From positions 14,324 through 22,494 of the forward strand of contig JALVPE010000096.1 in assembly GCA_027031945.1 (NCBI GenBank): 8,171 bases of DNA, read 5' to 3'. Origin of the DNA: Candidatus Moraniibacteriota bacterium. GTDB lineage: Bacteria; Patescibacteriota; Minisyncoccia; Moranbacterales; GCA-2747515. Under the pieces are notes generated by a model. It was given only the letters and a program-made list of their open reading frames with translations. It was not told the DNA's origin and did not search any database. The position numbers and the translations under genes were made by a program. Below are positions 1 through 6,481 of the stretch, in pieces. Within the stretch, counting starts at the first letter, position 1; every line of letters begins with the position of its first letter.

Positions 1-67
1 AAGTACAACATGCATTACTTTATAGTATTTCATTATTTATATAAACATTAAATTATAGTCAATTAAT

Positions 68-1036
68 ATGAAATTAATTATAAACATCCCTGCATATAAT
101 GAAGCAAGAGTAATTGGTGACACAATCAAACATATGCCGAGGACATTTGATGGAATTGACGAAGTATTAATTCAAGTCATTGATGATGGTTCAACTGATG
201 GTACAGCACAAGTATCCCATGATGCTGGTGCTGATATTGTAGTGTCTCACTCTACAAACAGACGACTTGGTGTTGCATTTAACACTGCAGTGGAAAGTGC
301 CCTACAAAATGGAGCTGATATTATGATTAACATTGATGCTGATGGTCAATTTGATTCTAATGAAATTCCGTTACTGCTCAAGCCAGTGCTGACTGGCAAA
401 GCAGATATGACTGTCGGTGATAGATTTAAAAAAGGCAGTGCTGACGGCATCCCAATGGCAAAAAATGTTCTCAATAAATTTGCGGCAAAACTTGTAAGTA
501 TATTTCTTAATACACAAATCGATGATTTAACATGTGGTTTTCGTGCACACAATCGTGAAACACTTTTGCGACTCAATAAGGTAAGCGGATTCACATACAC
601 ACAAGAAACAATTATTGATGCAATAGGCAAAAATCTCAAAATCACATGGATACCGGTTACTGTTCGTTATTTTGAAGGCAGGAAGTCACGCATTGTTAAA
701 AGTATATGGAAATTTGTCAACAATAGTGCAAAGATTATTATCAAAGCTGTCCGTGATATCCGACCAATGAAATTCTTTGGCATCCCCGGCATTATCATCG
801 TCACTGCATCACTTGTCACATTTGGAGTTTTTCTTGCACTCTACCTACCAAATTTACAAATTACACCATACAAAAACTACTTATTTACCGCGATTGCCCT
901 CTTGCTTATTGGTATGCAATTTATAATATTTGCACTAATTGCAGATATGATAAAATCAAACAGACAACTCACAGAAGATATGATGTATCAGATGCGTAAG
1001 CAAGCCTTTGCGCGTTCTAAACGTTCTAATCGTTAA
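68..1036 (+). CDS. GT2 family glycosyltransferase, polyprenyl-phosphate sugar transferase type
   Basis: This 322-residue protein is a GT-A fold glycosyltransferase of family 2, related to dolichyl/undecaprenyl-phosphate sugar synthases. Such enzymes move a sugar from a nucleotide donor to a lipid phosphate at the inner membrane face. The N-terminus has the IPAYNE strand (residues 7-12), the DDGSTDGT nucleotide-binding motif (39-46), the catalytic DxD as D90-A-D92 followed by GQF, and the acceptor-region DLTCGFR (153-159) with Q179-E180. Two hydrophobic helices follow at about 237-260 and 271-293, then a basic tail. The two-helix tail fits membrane-bound polyprenyl-phosphate glycosyltransferases. 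The ATG at 68 is the only sensible start because conserved sequence begins at residue 3. No Shine-Dalgarno sequence is visible upstream. The next gene starts 19 bases after its stop, so the two are probably cotranscribed. The sugar and lipid cannot be told from sequence. Confidence 0.93.
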   Translation: MKLIINIPAYNEARVIGDTIKHMPRTFDGIDEVLIQVIDDGSTDGTAQVSHDAGADIVVSHSTNRRLGVAFNTAVESALQNGADIMINIDADGQFDSNEIPLLLKPVLTGKADMTVGDRFKKGSADGIPMAKNVLNKFAAKLVSIFLNTQIDDLTCGFRAHNRETLLRLNKVSGFTYTQETIIDAIGKNLKITWIPVTVRYFEGRKSRIVKSIWKFVNNSAKIIIKAVRDIRPMKFFGIPGIIIVTASLVTFGVFLALYLPNLQITPYKNYLFTAIALLLIGMQFIIFALIADMIKSNRQLTEDMMYQMRKQAFARSKRSNR

Positions 1037-1056
1037 AAACGTTCTAATCGTTCAAA
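1012..1056 (+). repeat. 18-bp tandem duplication across a gene junction
   Basis: Two adjacent 18-bp units, ACGTTCTAATCGTTAAAA (1021-1038) and ACGTTCTAATCGTTCAAA (1039-1056), differ at one base. A shorter partial unit, GCGTTCTAA, precedes them at 1012-1020. The first full unit encodes the last residues and the TAA stop of the GT2 gene. The second fills the intergenic gap up to the first base of the next ATG. It looks like a local slippage duplication that created the present spacer. No Shine-Dalgarno sequence lies in it. Confidence 0.85.
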
Positions 1057-2240
1057 TGAATTATTTACAAGAAAAAAAACAAAATGATACAACAAGTAAA
1101 GCGACACAACAAAATTCTCTAAGAATTTTGTTTATTTCTCGTGCCTATCCCCCAGTACATGGTGGGATAGAAGATCAAAATTATAATGTAGGCAAATATC
1201 TCTCTGCAATCACACCAACCACAATCATTGCCAACATAAAAGGCAAAAAATATTTGGTATTTTTTGTGTTGCGTCTTATGTGTCAATTGCCATTTATCTT
1301 GCATAAATATGATGTTGTGCTATTTGGTGATGGCGTGTTAGCACCTATTGGGTATATATTTAAAATTATATGGCGTAGGCAAAAATTTGTAAGTATCATA
1401 CACGGTCTTGATATTACATATGCTTATCAAAAATCCATCATGGGTACAATATATCGTTTAATAAATATTCCGGCAATCAAAAAATTGGATAAATTAATTA
1501 TGGTTGGCAATCACACAATTGATGAAGCAATTAAAATTGGCGTAAAGCGAAATAAATGTGTCTTTATCCCAAATGGTGTAAACATTGAGAAAGTCTGTGA
1601 AACACATACACGTACAGAATTAGAAACATTACTTTCAAAACAAAGCACTCAACCAATAGAATATTTCCATGATAAAAAAATAATTTTACGCGTTGGTCGC
1701 TTTGTCCCCCACAAAGGATTACATTGGTTTATTGATAAAGTAATGCCAATACTTCCAAAAAATTATATTTTAGTAGGTGCTGGTGGATACAATCCAAATG
1801 CAGTTGGTGATAGTGATAATTACAAATTATGTTTGCAATACATCAAAAAACACAATTTGCAAAAACGTGTTATCCTATTCCCCAATATTCCACAAACACA
1901 AATGAATATTCTTTTTAATACTGCTGATATTTATATTTCACCAAATATCAACATCAAAGGTTCTATGGAAGGATTTGGACTTAATGCTATCGAAGCCGTA
2001 ATGTGTGGATGTATCGTATTATCTTCAAATCTACAAGGACTCAAAGATGCTATCAAAAATAATATAAATGGATTTATGCTAGAACCAGAAAACGCACAAG
2101 CATGGAAAAATAAAATAGAAGAAGTATTAAATTCACAATTTAACAAAGAAGAATTTATAAAAAATGCAAAACAATATACTTTAGATAATTTCACATGGAA
2201 CAAAATCGCACAAAAATATCTTGATGTTTTAAAAAAATAA
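1056..2240 (+). CDS. GT4 family glycosyltransferase (GT-B fold)
   Basis: This 394-residue GT-B fold enzyme resembles retaining GT4 (glycosyltransferase group 1) mannosyl/glucosyltransferases, which are cytoplasmic and membrane-associated. The N-terminal acceptor domain starts at ILFISRAYPP and carries HGGIE (35-39) and the HGLD turn (116-119). The C-terminal donor domain begins with the phosphate-binding pair R215 and K220 in GRFVPHKG. It has a canonical EX7E motif at E305 and E313 (EGFGLNAIE). I chose the ATG at 1056 because it lies after the preceding stop. An in-frame ATG at 1008 would add 16 residues but overlaps the upstream gene inside repeated sequence. About 20 polar residues precede the Rossmann strand, so an even later start is conceivable. 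No Shine-Dalgarno sequence is visible. It probably forms an operon with the GT2 gene upstream and ends just before a strong hairpin terminator. Confidence 0.93.
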   Translation: MNYLQEKKQNDTTSKATQQNSLRILFISRAYPPVHGGIEDQNYNVGKYLSAITPTTIIANIKGKKYLVFFVLRLMCQLPFILHKYDVVLFGDGVLAPIGYIFKIIWRRQKFVSIIHGLDITYAYQKSIMGTIYRLINIPAIKKLDKLIMVGNHTIDEAIKIGVKRNKCVFIPNGVNIEKVCETHTRTELETLLSKQSTQPIEYFHDKKIILRVGRFVPHKGLHWFIDKVMPILPKNYILVGAGGYNPNAVGDSDNYKLCLQYIKKHNLQKRVILFPNIPQTQMNILFNTADIYISPNINIKGSMEGFGLNAIEAVMCGCIVLSSNLQGLKDAIKNNINGFMLEPENAQAWKNKIEEVLNSQFNKEEFIKNAKQYTLDNFTWNKIAQKYLDVLKK

Positions 2241-2245
2241 TAAAA

Positions 2246-2277
2246 ACCACATTTTCGAAATGTTTCAAAAATGTGGT
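2246..2277. terminator. Bidirectional intrinsic terminator between convergent genes
   Basis: The arm ACCACATTTT (2246-2255) pairs perfectly with AAAATGTGGT (2268-2277). After one mismatch, three more pairs close a four-base loop. A run of A precedes the stem (2242-2245) and a run of T follows (2279-2283), so the hairpin reads as a Rho-independent terminator on both strands. It lies 5 bases after the stop of the GT4 gene and 14 bases beyond the stop of the convergent - strand gene, which suits a shared terminator. Confidence 0.85.
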
Positions 2278-2291
2278 GTTTTTATATTTTC

Positions 2292-2807
2292 TTAATCACT
2301 TGTCTGTGCAAGCGAATCAATTGCATGTTGACATCTTTTGCTAGCCAACACATAGTCTTCATTACCATCACTGTTTGACATAAAATCTATCATTTTTGGT
2401 ATGGGTATTTCCCTCATAGACCTGATTTTGATAAAAAAACTTTTAATAGTTTCATCGTAAGATTGACTTGAGTACGACGAGATTACTTCTAAAAAGGAAA
2501 CACTCGCCATATAATAATCAACTGGCAATTTCGTTTGCAAATGTATATATTCTTTCCATACACCACCCAATCGTCGATTAAATCTTCCCATTTCTTCAAT
2601 GTCCATTTCCAACACTACCGGGAAGGTTTTTAATTCTTCATAAAGTCGCAATATCATTGAATGTGCAACTTCATCAAGAACTTTGTTATATTGACGTTCA
2701 ATCAATATTTTTAAATTTCTATGAGTTGTTCTTTCAAACAACAACAAAATTACCAAAAAAATATTTGCCAATATTGACACTCCCAACCAAAAAATTAATG
2801 TTCCCAT
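2292..2807 (-). CDS. Membrane-anchored helical protein of unknown function
   Basis: This 171-residue protein is not one I recognise. A single N-terminal hydrophobic helix (about 3-24) precedes a charged, mostly helical soluble part. The residues after the helix (ERTTHRNLK) are positively charged, so by the positive-inside rule the soluble domain probably faces the cytoplasm. Residues 34-62 could form an amphipathic helix or short coiled coil. Hydrophobic and polar residues are mixed as in an ordinary folded domain, and no catalytic motif stands out. The start is well supported by AGGGAG nine bases before the ATG. It lies 23 bases downstream of the cysteine-rich gene on the same strand, so the two form a small operon that ends at the shared hairpin terminator. 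A signalling, scaffold or stress role would be a guess. Confidence 0.82.
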   Translation of the reverse strand: MGTLIFWLGVSILANIFLVILLLFERTTHRNLKILIERQYNKVLDEVAHSMILRLYEELKTFPVVLEMDIEEMGRFNRRLGGVWKEYIHLQTKLPVDYYMASVSFLEVISSYSSQSYDETIKSFFIKIRSMREIPIPKMIDFMSNSDGNEDYVLASKRCQHAIDSLAQTSD

Positions 2808-2816
2808 GGTAATTCT

Positions 2817-2822
2817 CTCCCT
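2817..2822 (-). promoter_or_regulatory. Ribosome binding site AGGGAG
   Basis: On the - strand, AGGGAG within GAGGGAGAG lies 9 bases before the ATG at 2807. It fixes that start and shows the second gene of the pair is translated independently. Confidence 0.75.
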
Positions 2823-2830
2823 CTAGTTTA

Positions 2831-3316
2831 TTATTTTTCTATAATACCCAATTGATTTTTAATGAATGGATCTCTCACGGCATGAAAGATATTCATCGTA
2901 TAAATCAAATCATTACCAGATTTGCCACACAAGATATGACCTCTACCAGTTTTATCAGCATTATATTGATTAAAGTGACCATTAATAAATATACAATCAA
3001 TTTCACGCTCCTTACACAAATCTGCAAGAGGTCTCAATCGTGAACAAGCATCTGCACTTGTGTTGATGCCACATTTTGCAGGCGAAAATACATCACAAGT
3101 CACATCTACATCTTTTGTAGTATGTTTAAGACATAATCTCGTCCGCGTCAAATCAGGATTTATTTCATCACAAAACACAATCGCCCACCCTAAGGGCATA
3201 TTTGGAAGTGCAACAATATGAAGTTTAACAGACTTTTTACTACAGTTAATCAACGTAGATCCTCTCAAAAAAAGCGGAAAAGCTTCTTCAATTTTTGAAC
3301 ATTGCAAAACAGACAT
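2831..3316 (-). CDS. Cysteine-rich protein of unknown function
   Basis: This 161-residue protein has no family I can name. It has no signal peptide or membrane helix, so it is probably cytoplasmic. It contains ten cysteines (6, 25, 49, 62, 74, 82, 91, 101, 108 and 130), which is many for its length. None form a CxxC pair, so it does not read as a zinc ribbon or ferredoxin. The pattern alternates hydrophobic strands (VKLHIVALP, GWAIVFCDE, IDCIFINGH) with polar loops, suggesting an alpha/beta or beta-rich fold. The segment 112-132 contains NGHFNQYN and GRGHILCGK, whose His, Asn and Gly residues might line a site, but this is not a known motif. A strong AGGGAG sits nine bases before the ATG. It is the first gene of a two-gene operon with the membrane-anchored protein, so a functional link is plausible. 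Confidence 0.8.
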   Translation of the reverse strand: MSVLQCSKIEEAFPLFLRGSTLINCSKKSVKLHIVALPNMPLGWAIVFCDEINPDLTRTRLCLKHTTKDVDVTCDVFSPAKCGINTSADACSRLRPLADLCKEREIDCIFINGHFNQYNADKTGRGHILCGKSGNDLIYTMNIFHAVRDPFIKNQLGIIEK

Positions 3317-3325
3317 GTTATAACC

Positions 3326-3331
3326 CTCCCT
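3326..3331 (-). promoter_or_regulatory. Ribosome binding site AGGGAG
   Basis: On the - strand, AGGGAGGG lies with AGGGAG 9 bases before the ATG at 3316. It is one of the strongest Shine-Dalgarno matches in the window and decides the start. Confidence 0.78.
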
Positions 3332-3387
3332 ATTTTTTTTATTGAATTTGTTGTATCATTATTATTGTAAACGAACTACAATATACA

Positions 3388-3416
3388 AAAATAGCACTCA
3401 CAACGATTTTTGTCAA
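3388..3416 (-). promoter_or_regulatory. Candidate sigma-70-type promoter for the two-gene - strand operon
   Basis: On the - strand, TTGACA (3416-3411) is a perfect -35 box. It is followed after exactly 17 bases by TATTTT (3393-3388), a four-of-six match to the -10 box. It would give a leader of about 65-70 bases before the ATG at 3316. The -35 box touches the start codon region of the divergent gene on the + strand. It is a sequence match only, and chance matches are common in AT-rich DNA. Confidence 0.4.
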
Positions 3417-5416
3417 TGCAAATTATGCCTGAATTTTTATTACAACAACTTATTTTTATTTCAACTACCTTCGTACTTTTACTTGTACCTGGCTACGCTT
3501 TTTTGCGTGCAATTTTTCATCGTGATCAATTCACACCTTTAGAACGTTTTGTGCTGAGTGTCCCTATCAGTTTTTCACTTATTACACTGTCCGTAATTGC
3601 ACTAGATACATTTGGAGCATTACTTACAAAACAAACTCTACTAATCACTATATCTGCAATTACCCTACAATTTTTTGTTTTCGTACTATTTATTAAGCAT
3701 AAATGTAGTGGACAGGCATGCCCATCCACTACATTTAACTTCTCAAAAAAACAAACTACACTTATTGTAATGCTTATTATGTTTACAACCATTGTTAAAG
3801 GGATGTTTCTTATAAATACAATATTTCCTACTGCCACAGACCTTGGTCATCATATGTTTTGGATAGAAAAAATCACAGCCCAACAAAAATTACCCAATTA
3901 CAAAAAGGTTGAAATAGAAATAAATGAAGACAACACTGCAGATTTCACTCAACCACAAGACATAGCTGATTTTATAGTAGGTGAACATATTATTTTTGCT
4001 GTTATCAAAACTCTTACAGGTCAATCTGTAGTTAGTACATTTCCATCACTTGTGCTCTTTGTAATTAATATTTTTAGCGTTCTGACAATTTTTATTTTTT
4101 CTCGTAGACTATTTGCACGATATAAATATGGCACACATGTAGCAATATTGACACTTTTATTTATCGGACCTCTGTGGGCAATTAGCGGAGCTCAGGCTAA
4201 ATTTGTCAGTGGTGGTGTAATTGGTAATATTTTGGGCAATCTGCTTATACCTGCAACGCTCTATTTTTTATACCGTGCACTAAACACAAAAAATTCACTT
4301 TTGCTAATTCCCACGATCGTGCTGGGAGTTACACTTGCCTACACACATCATCTAAGCACCCTTATTTTTGGCTATACTTTTATTTTTGCACTTGTTGGGT
4401 TTGCACTTTTGCAAAAAGACGGCTGGCAAGGTTACAAGAATATTTTTTCACTTTTCAAAAATTATTACATCATACCATTGATTTTGTTATCCCTTGGAGT
4501 ATTACTTATACTAGCACCGCCATCTTATCTAGATAAGGATGCTATCACATCATCCATAGGAGCTCCATCCAAATCTACACGCACAGGAGTGCCATTTGAA
4601 CAACTTATGTATATGTTAGGTAGTGCTAGATTTGTTTTTGGAGTAATCGGACTACTTATGCTATCAGGATTTGCAATTATGAAACGCTTTGGTAAATTTA
4701 ATAATCTAGGCAAAAAAAATCACCCTACTAATTTATATGGAACTGTTTTTTTACTGGGTTGGGGCTGGACGTTACTATTCATGAGCTTAACACCACAACT
4801 ATTGAAAGTTAACATTATTTCTACTCGCATAGCGACTTATGGTGTTTTTCCACTGGCAATTCTTGCTGGACTTTCTATTATTTGGATTGTTCACATAATA
4901 GCTAACCGCAAAAAACACTCATTAGTTATGCCACAATTTCTCATTACAATATTTTTATTTTGCATTATCATTTTTGTATTTGTGAGCGGCATTCGCGACA
5001 ATGCAACCAGTATGAACGACGCACCAAAAACAAACAAAGCCCTTCAAACTTTCCATACAGGAGACTACACCAGTAAAGTATTTAAAAAACAAATTGCAAA
5101 CAACACCTTTTGGATTGTGAAAGACCACAATTATATAACATCAGATACATGGTTCAAAGTATTTTATGCTTATGATTATTCTTTCCCGCTTTCTCGCAGT
5201 TATTTCAAAAGATATGAAACTCACCCAAACAGAGAAACCTGCACCAGAGAAATGATTTCTGCTCCAAAAAGTGAATTTGCAAAAAAATGTTTTAAAAGTT
5301 TAAATATACACGCTGTAATAGTAAACACTCAAGAAGACGCAGGACAATTCCTAAACGATGATAGTTTCAGCAGAATATATCAAAATGATGAACTGAGTGT
5401 GTTTATTAAAAAATAA
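3416..5416 (+). CDS. Polytopic GT-C-like membrane glycosyltransferase
   Basis: This is a 666-residue membrane protein with about 12 hydrophobic helices spread over residues 10-525 and a soluble C-terminal domain of about 140 residues. The first four helices, with LLVPGYAFL (about 22-30) and LERFVLSVPISFS (about 42-54), resemble the N-terminal membrane module of DUF1616-type proteins. After helix 4 a loop holds D142, H145 and H146 (TDLGHHMFW), placed like the acidic/His motif in the first outer loop of GT-C enzymes that use lipid-phosphate sugars. YTHHLST (about 309-315) is a second His pair, and STRIATY lies near the end of the membrane part. The C-terminal tail reads like the extracellular cap of such enzymes. 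The role is probably sugar or glycan transfer outside the membrane; substrate unknown. TTG 3410 and ATG 3425 are alternative starts; none has a Shine-Dalgarno. A 28-bp palindrome is embedded in frame (about residues 97-106). Confidence 0.88.
   Translation: MQIMPEFLLQQLIFISTTFVLLLVPGYAFLRAIFHRDQFTPLERFVLSVPISFSLITLSVIALDTFGALLTKQTLLITISAITLQFFVFVLFIKHKCSGQACPSTTFNFSKKQTTLIVMLIMFTTIVKGMFLINTIFPTATDLGHHMFWIEKITAQQKLPNYKKVEIEINEDNTADFTQPQDIADFIVGEHIIFAVIKTLTGQSVVSTFPSLVLFVINIFSVLTIFIFSRRLFARYKYGTHVAILTLLFIGPLWAISGAQAKFVSGGVIGNILGNLLIPATLYFLYRALNTKNSLLLIPTIVLGVTLAYTHHLSTLIFGYTFIFALVGFALLQKDGWQGYKNIFSLFKNYYIIPLILLSLGVLLILAPPSYLDKDAITSSIGAPSKSTRTGVPFEQLMYMLGSARFVFGVIGLLMLSGFAIMKRFGKFNNLGKKNHPTNLYGTVFLLGWGWTLLFMSLTPQLLKVNIISTRIATYGVFPLAILAGLSIIWIVHIIANRKKHSLVMPQFLITIFLFCIIIFVFVSGIRDNATSMNDAPKTNKALQTFHTGDYTSKVFKKQIANNTFWIVKDHNYITSDTWFKVFYAYDYSFPLSRSYFKRYETHPNRETCTREMISAPKSEFAKKCFKSLNIHAVIVNTQEDAGQFLNDDSFSRIYQNDELSVFIKK
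3705..3732. repeat. REP-like palindrome (copy 1), inside the GT-C-like gene
   Basis: The 28-bp palindrome has arms GTAGTGGACAGGC and GCCCATCCACTAC around a central AT, with two mismatched pairs. Including flanking AAAT and ATTT, the symmetry covers 3701-3736. It starts GTAG and ends CTAC like the two copies near the transposase, and matches the copy inside the transposase at 24 of 28 bases. It is read in frame as KCSGQACPSTTF, in a hydrophilic loop between two membrane helices, and in a different frame from the copy inside the transposase. Confidence 0.85.
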
Positions 5417-5426
5417 TCCATCCCAT

Positions 5427-5508
5427 TGTCATTCCTGCAAAAGCAGGAATCTTTCAGACAATATAACAATCATCTTACAATAAGATTCCTGCCTCCGCAG
5501 GAATGACA
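5427..5508. repeat. REP-like double hairpin (BIME-like element)
   Basis: Two hairpins share the stem ATTCCTGC/GCAGGAAT. The first is at 5431-5450 with loop AAAA and the second at 5485-5504 with loop CTCC. The whole element is also an inverted repeat: arms 5427-5453 and 5482-5508 match at 24 of 27 positions around a 28-base spacer, and differ only in the loops. Its sequence resembles the widespread genomic repeat with GTCATTCC and GGAATGAC ends. It fills most of the gap between the GT-C-like gene and the next gene, and could also weaken read-through or protect the 3' end of the transcript. Confidence 0.88.
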
Positions 5509-5538
5509 GTCTAAAAAATATTATTAATTACCAAATAC

Positions 5539-5889
5539 ATGAAATCACAATACATCATAATTTTAACAGTCATAATAACACTTGTTGCAAGCATGTTATT
5601 TTTAGCACAAATAGAACAAAACCAACGAAATAAAAATCAAGACTTTTGGAGCATCTATTTTATTACACCTCTCACGCAGACAGACAACCGTTTTGTAATT
5701 GATAATAAAACACAAAGTGATACAACTTTTCATTATGAAATCATACAAAATAATAGCATAAAGGAATCCAAAGACATAGAAATAAAAAAAGACAAGCGCA
5801 AACTCATCAATACAAAAAATTACAATAATCAATCAATTAAAATCATAGTAACAAACGGAAAAAATAAAAAAGAAATTGAGAAAAAATAA
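5539..5889 (+). CDS. Small membrane-anchored extracytoplasmic protein
   Basis: This is a 116-residue protein with an N-terminal hydrophobic helix (about 5-23, signal anchor) and a hydrophilic domain that probably lies outside the membrane. After FWSIYFITPL come alternating strands (RFVIDNKT, FHYEIIQN, DIEIKK, IKIIVTN) that suggest a small beta-sandwich. This order resembles the C-terminal extracytoplasmic part of DUF1616-type proteins (a YxxxP strand, then an N-rich strand pair). I infer this from pattern only. The gene lies 122 bases after the GT-C-like gene on the same strand, with only a REP-like doublet between, so it may act as an accessory to that enzyme. The very basic, Lys- and Asn-rich tail ends without a conserved motif. 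No Shine-Dalgarno sequence is seen before the ATG and no terminator follows for this strand. The function is unknown. Confidence 0.72.
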   Translation: MKSQYIIILTVIITLVASMLFLAQIEQNQRNKNQDFWSIYFITPLTQTDNRFVIDNKTQSDTTFHYEIIQNNSIKESKDIEIKKDKRKLINTKNYNNQSIKIIVTNGKNKKEIEKK

Positions 5890-5994
5890 CCAATTCATTA
5901 CAACCTATCTACCATAGAAGAAGGTGCATTTCTACGAGATATTCTAACATAATCAAAAAACTGATATTACTAAAATAAATCTATAAAAAATAAA

Positions 5995-6026
5995 AGGCAT
6001 TAAGATTATTTATAGCCTTAATGCCT
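5995..6026 (-). terminator. Intrinsic terminator of the small - strand gene
   Basis: The arm AGGCATTAAG (5995-6004) pairs perfectly with CTTAATGCCT (6017-6026) around a 12-base loop. Reading the - strand, the stem is followed at once by TTTTATTTTTTATAG, a classic U-rich tail. It begins 18 bases beyond the stop of the 72-residue gene. The + strand side lacks a T run, so it is one-directional. Confidence 0.82.
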
Positions 6027-6044
6027 AAACATTTATCATTGCTT

Positions 6045-6263
6045 TCAGTTCTTACGACGAAAAAACTCCCTTCGCCACATACGTGGCAGTGTATGCCACA
6101 TCTTTTTTATTACGGAAACGAAACTCCGCAATAAAACACCGAAATTTTCCCATGGAATTCTTTTAAAAGTTTTTTTAGCTAATAACCACACAACACCAAT
6201 AATCAATGCGGAGATTATCAAAATCACCGGCAAAAACATATCAATCAACCAAATGTTTATCAT
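6045..6263 (-). CDS. Small basic single-pass membrane protein
   Basis: This is a 72-residue protein with one strongly hydrophobic helix (about 9-29). It is followed by a basic tail rich in Trp, Phe and Arg: 13 Lys/Arg against 2 Glu in residues 30-72. By the positive-inside rule the tail lies in the cytoplasm, where it could lie along the membrane or bind an acidic partner such as nucleic acid. No family is recognised. Three independent signals show it is a real gene: AGGGAG seven bases before the ATG, a clean intrinsic terminator just after the stop, and a composition typical of small membrane proteins. It is monocistronic and faces the opposite way to both neighbours. It ends in TGA, which supports the standard genetic code here. 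Confidence 0.8.
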   Translation of the reverse strand: MINIWLIDMFLPVILIISALIIGVVWLLAKKTFKRIPWENFGVLLRSFVSVIKKMWHTLPRMWRREFFRRKN

Positions 6264-6270
6264 TTTTCTT

Positions 6271-6276
6271 CTCCCT
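6271..6276 (-). promoter_or_regulatory. Ribosome binding site AGGGAG
   Basis: On the - strand, AGGGAG lies 7 bases before the ATG at 6263. It is the third copy of this Shine-Dalgarno sequence, and all three precede - strand genes. Confidence 0.75.
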
Positions 6277-6301
6277 TTTTATTCTCATGTTCTACTTCAT
6301 A

Positions 6302-6421
6302 TGTTTATGGATATAAACACACCCAAAGTGTTATTGCCATTAAATATAAAACATACTGTCATGTGAATAATACGCCAATAAGTAAGTTCATGCAACAAAC
6401 ATATAAAACTTTCATATGTTT
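6302..6421. other. Divergent intergenic region with two short hairpins
   Basis: The 218-base gap between the 72-residue gene and the second GT4 must hold both promoters, but no box pair stands out. It contains two small inverted repeats. One is TGTTTAT/ATAAACA at 6302-6319 with loop GGAT. The other is AAACATAT/ATATGTTT at 6397-6421 with a 9-base loop. Either could be an operator-like site or simply AT-rich chance symmetry. Confidence 0.35.
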
Positions 6422-6481
6422 TGCCACGATACTTTTATCATAACCATTCTACCTCTCAAACTTTGATTAAATAAGAACAAA

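Noticed and set aside
382..397. Short hairpin GCCAGT/ACTGGC with a four-base loop inside the GT2 gene
   Set aside because: It lies in conserved coding sequence, is only six pairs long and is not repeated elsewhere, so chance is the simplest explanation.
346..645. Open frame of 99 codons on the - strand opposite the GT2 gene
   Set aside because: It lies wholly opposite a well-conserved enzyme, has no ribosome site and its product looks like a shadow translation. The same applies to the - strand frames at 1119-1304, 1931-2203, 3526-3837, 4525-4713, 5602-5832 and 7423-7623, and to the + strand frames at 2852-3043 and 3342-3542.
5427..5508. CRISPR-like repeats
   Set aside because: The units are inverted rather than direct, there are only two, and each is a self-complementary hairpin.
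5995..6026. Hairpin as a terminator for the 116-residue + strand gene
   Set aside because: On the + strand it is followed by AAACATTTATC without a T run, and it lies over 100 bases past that gene.
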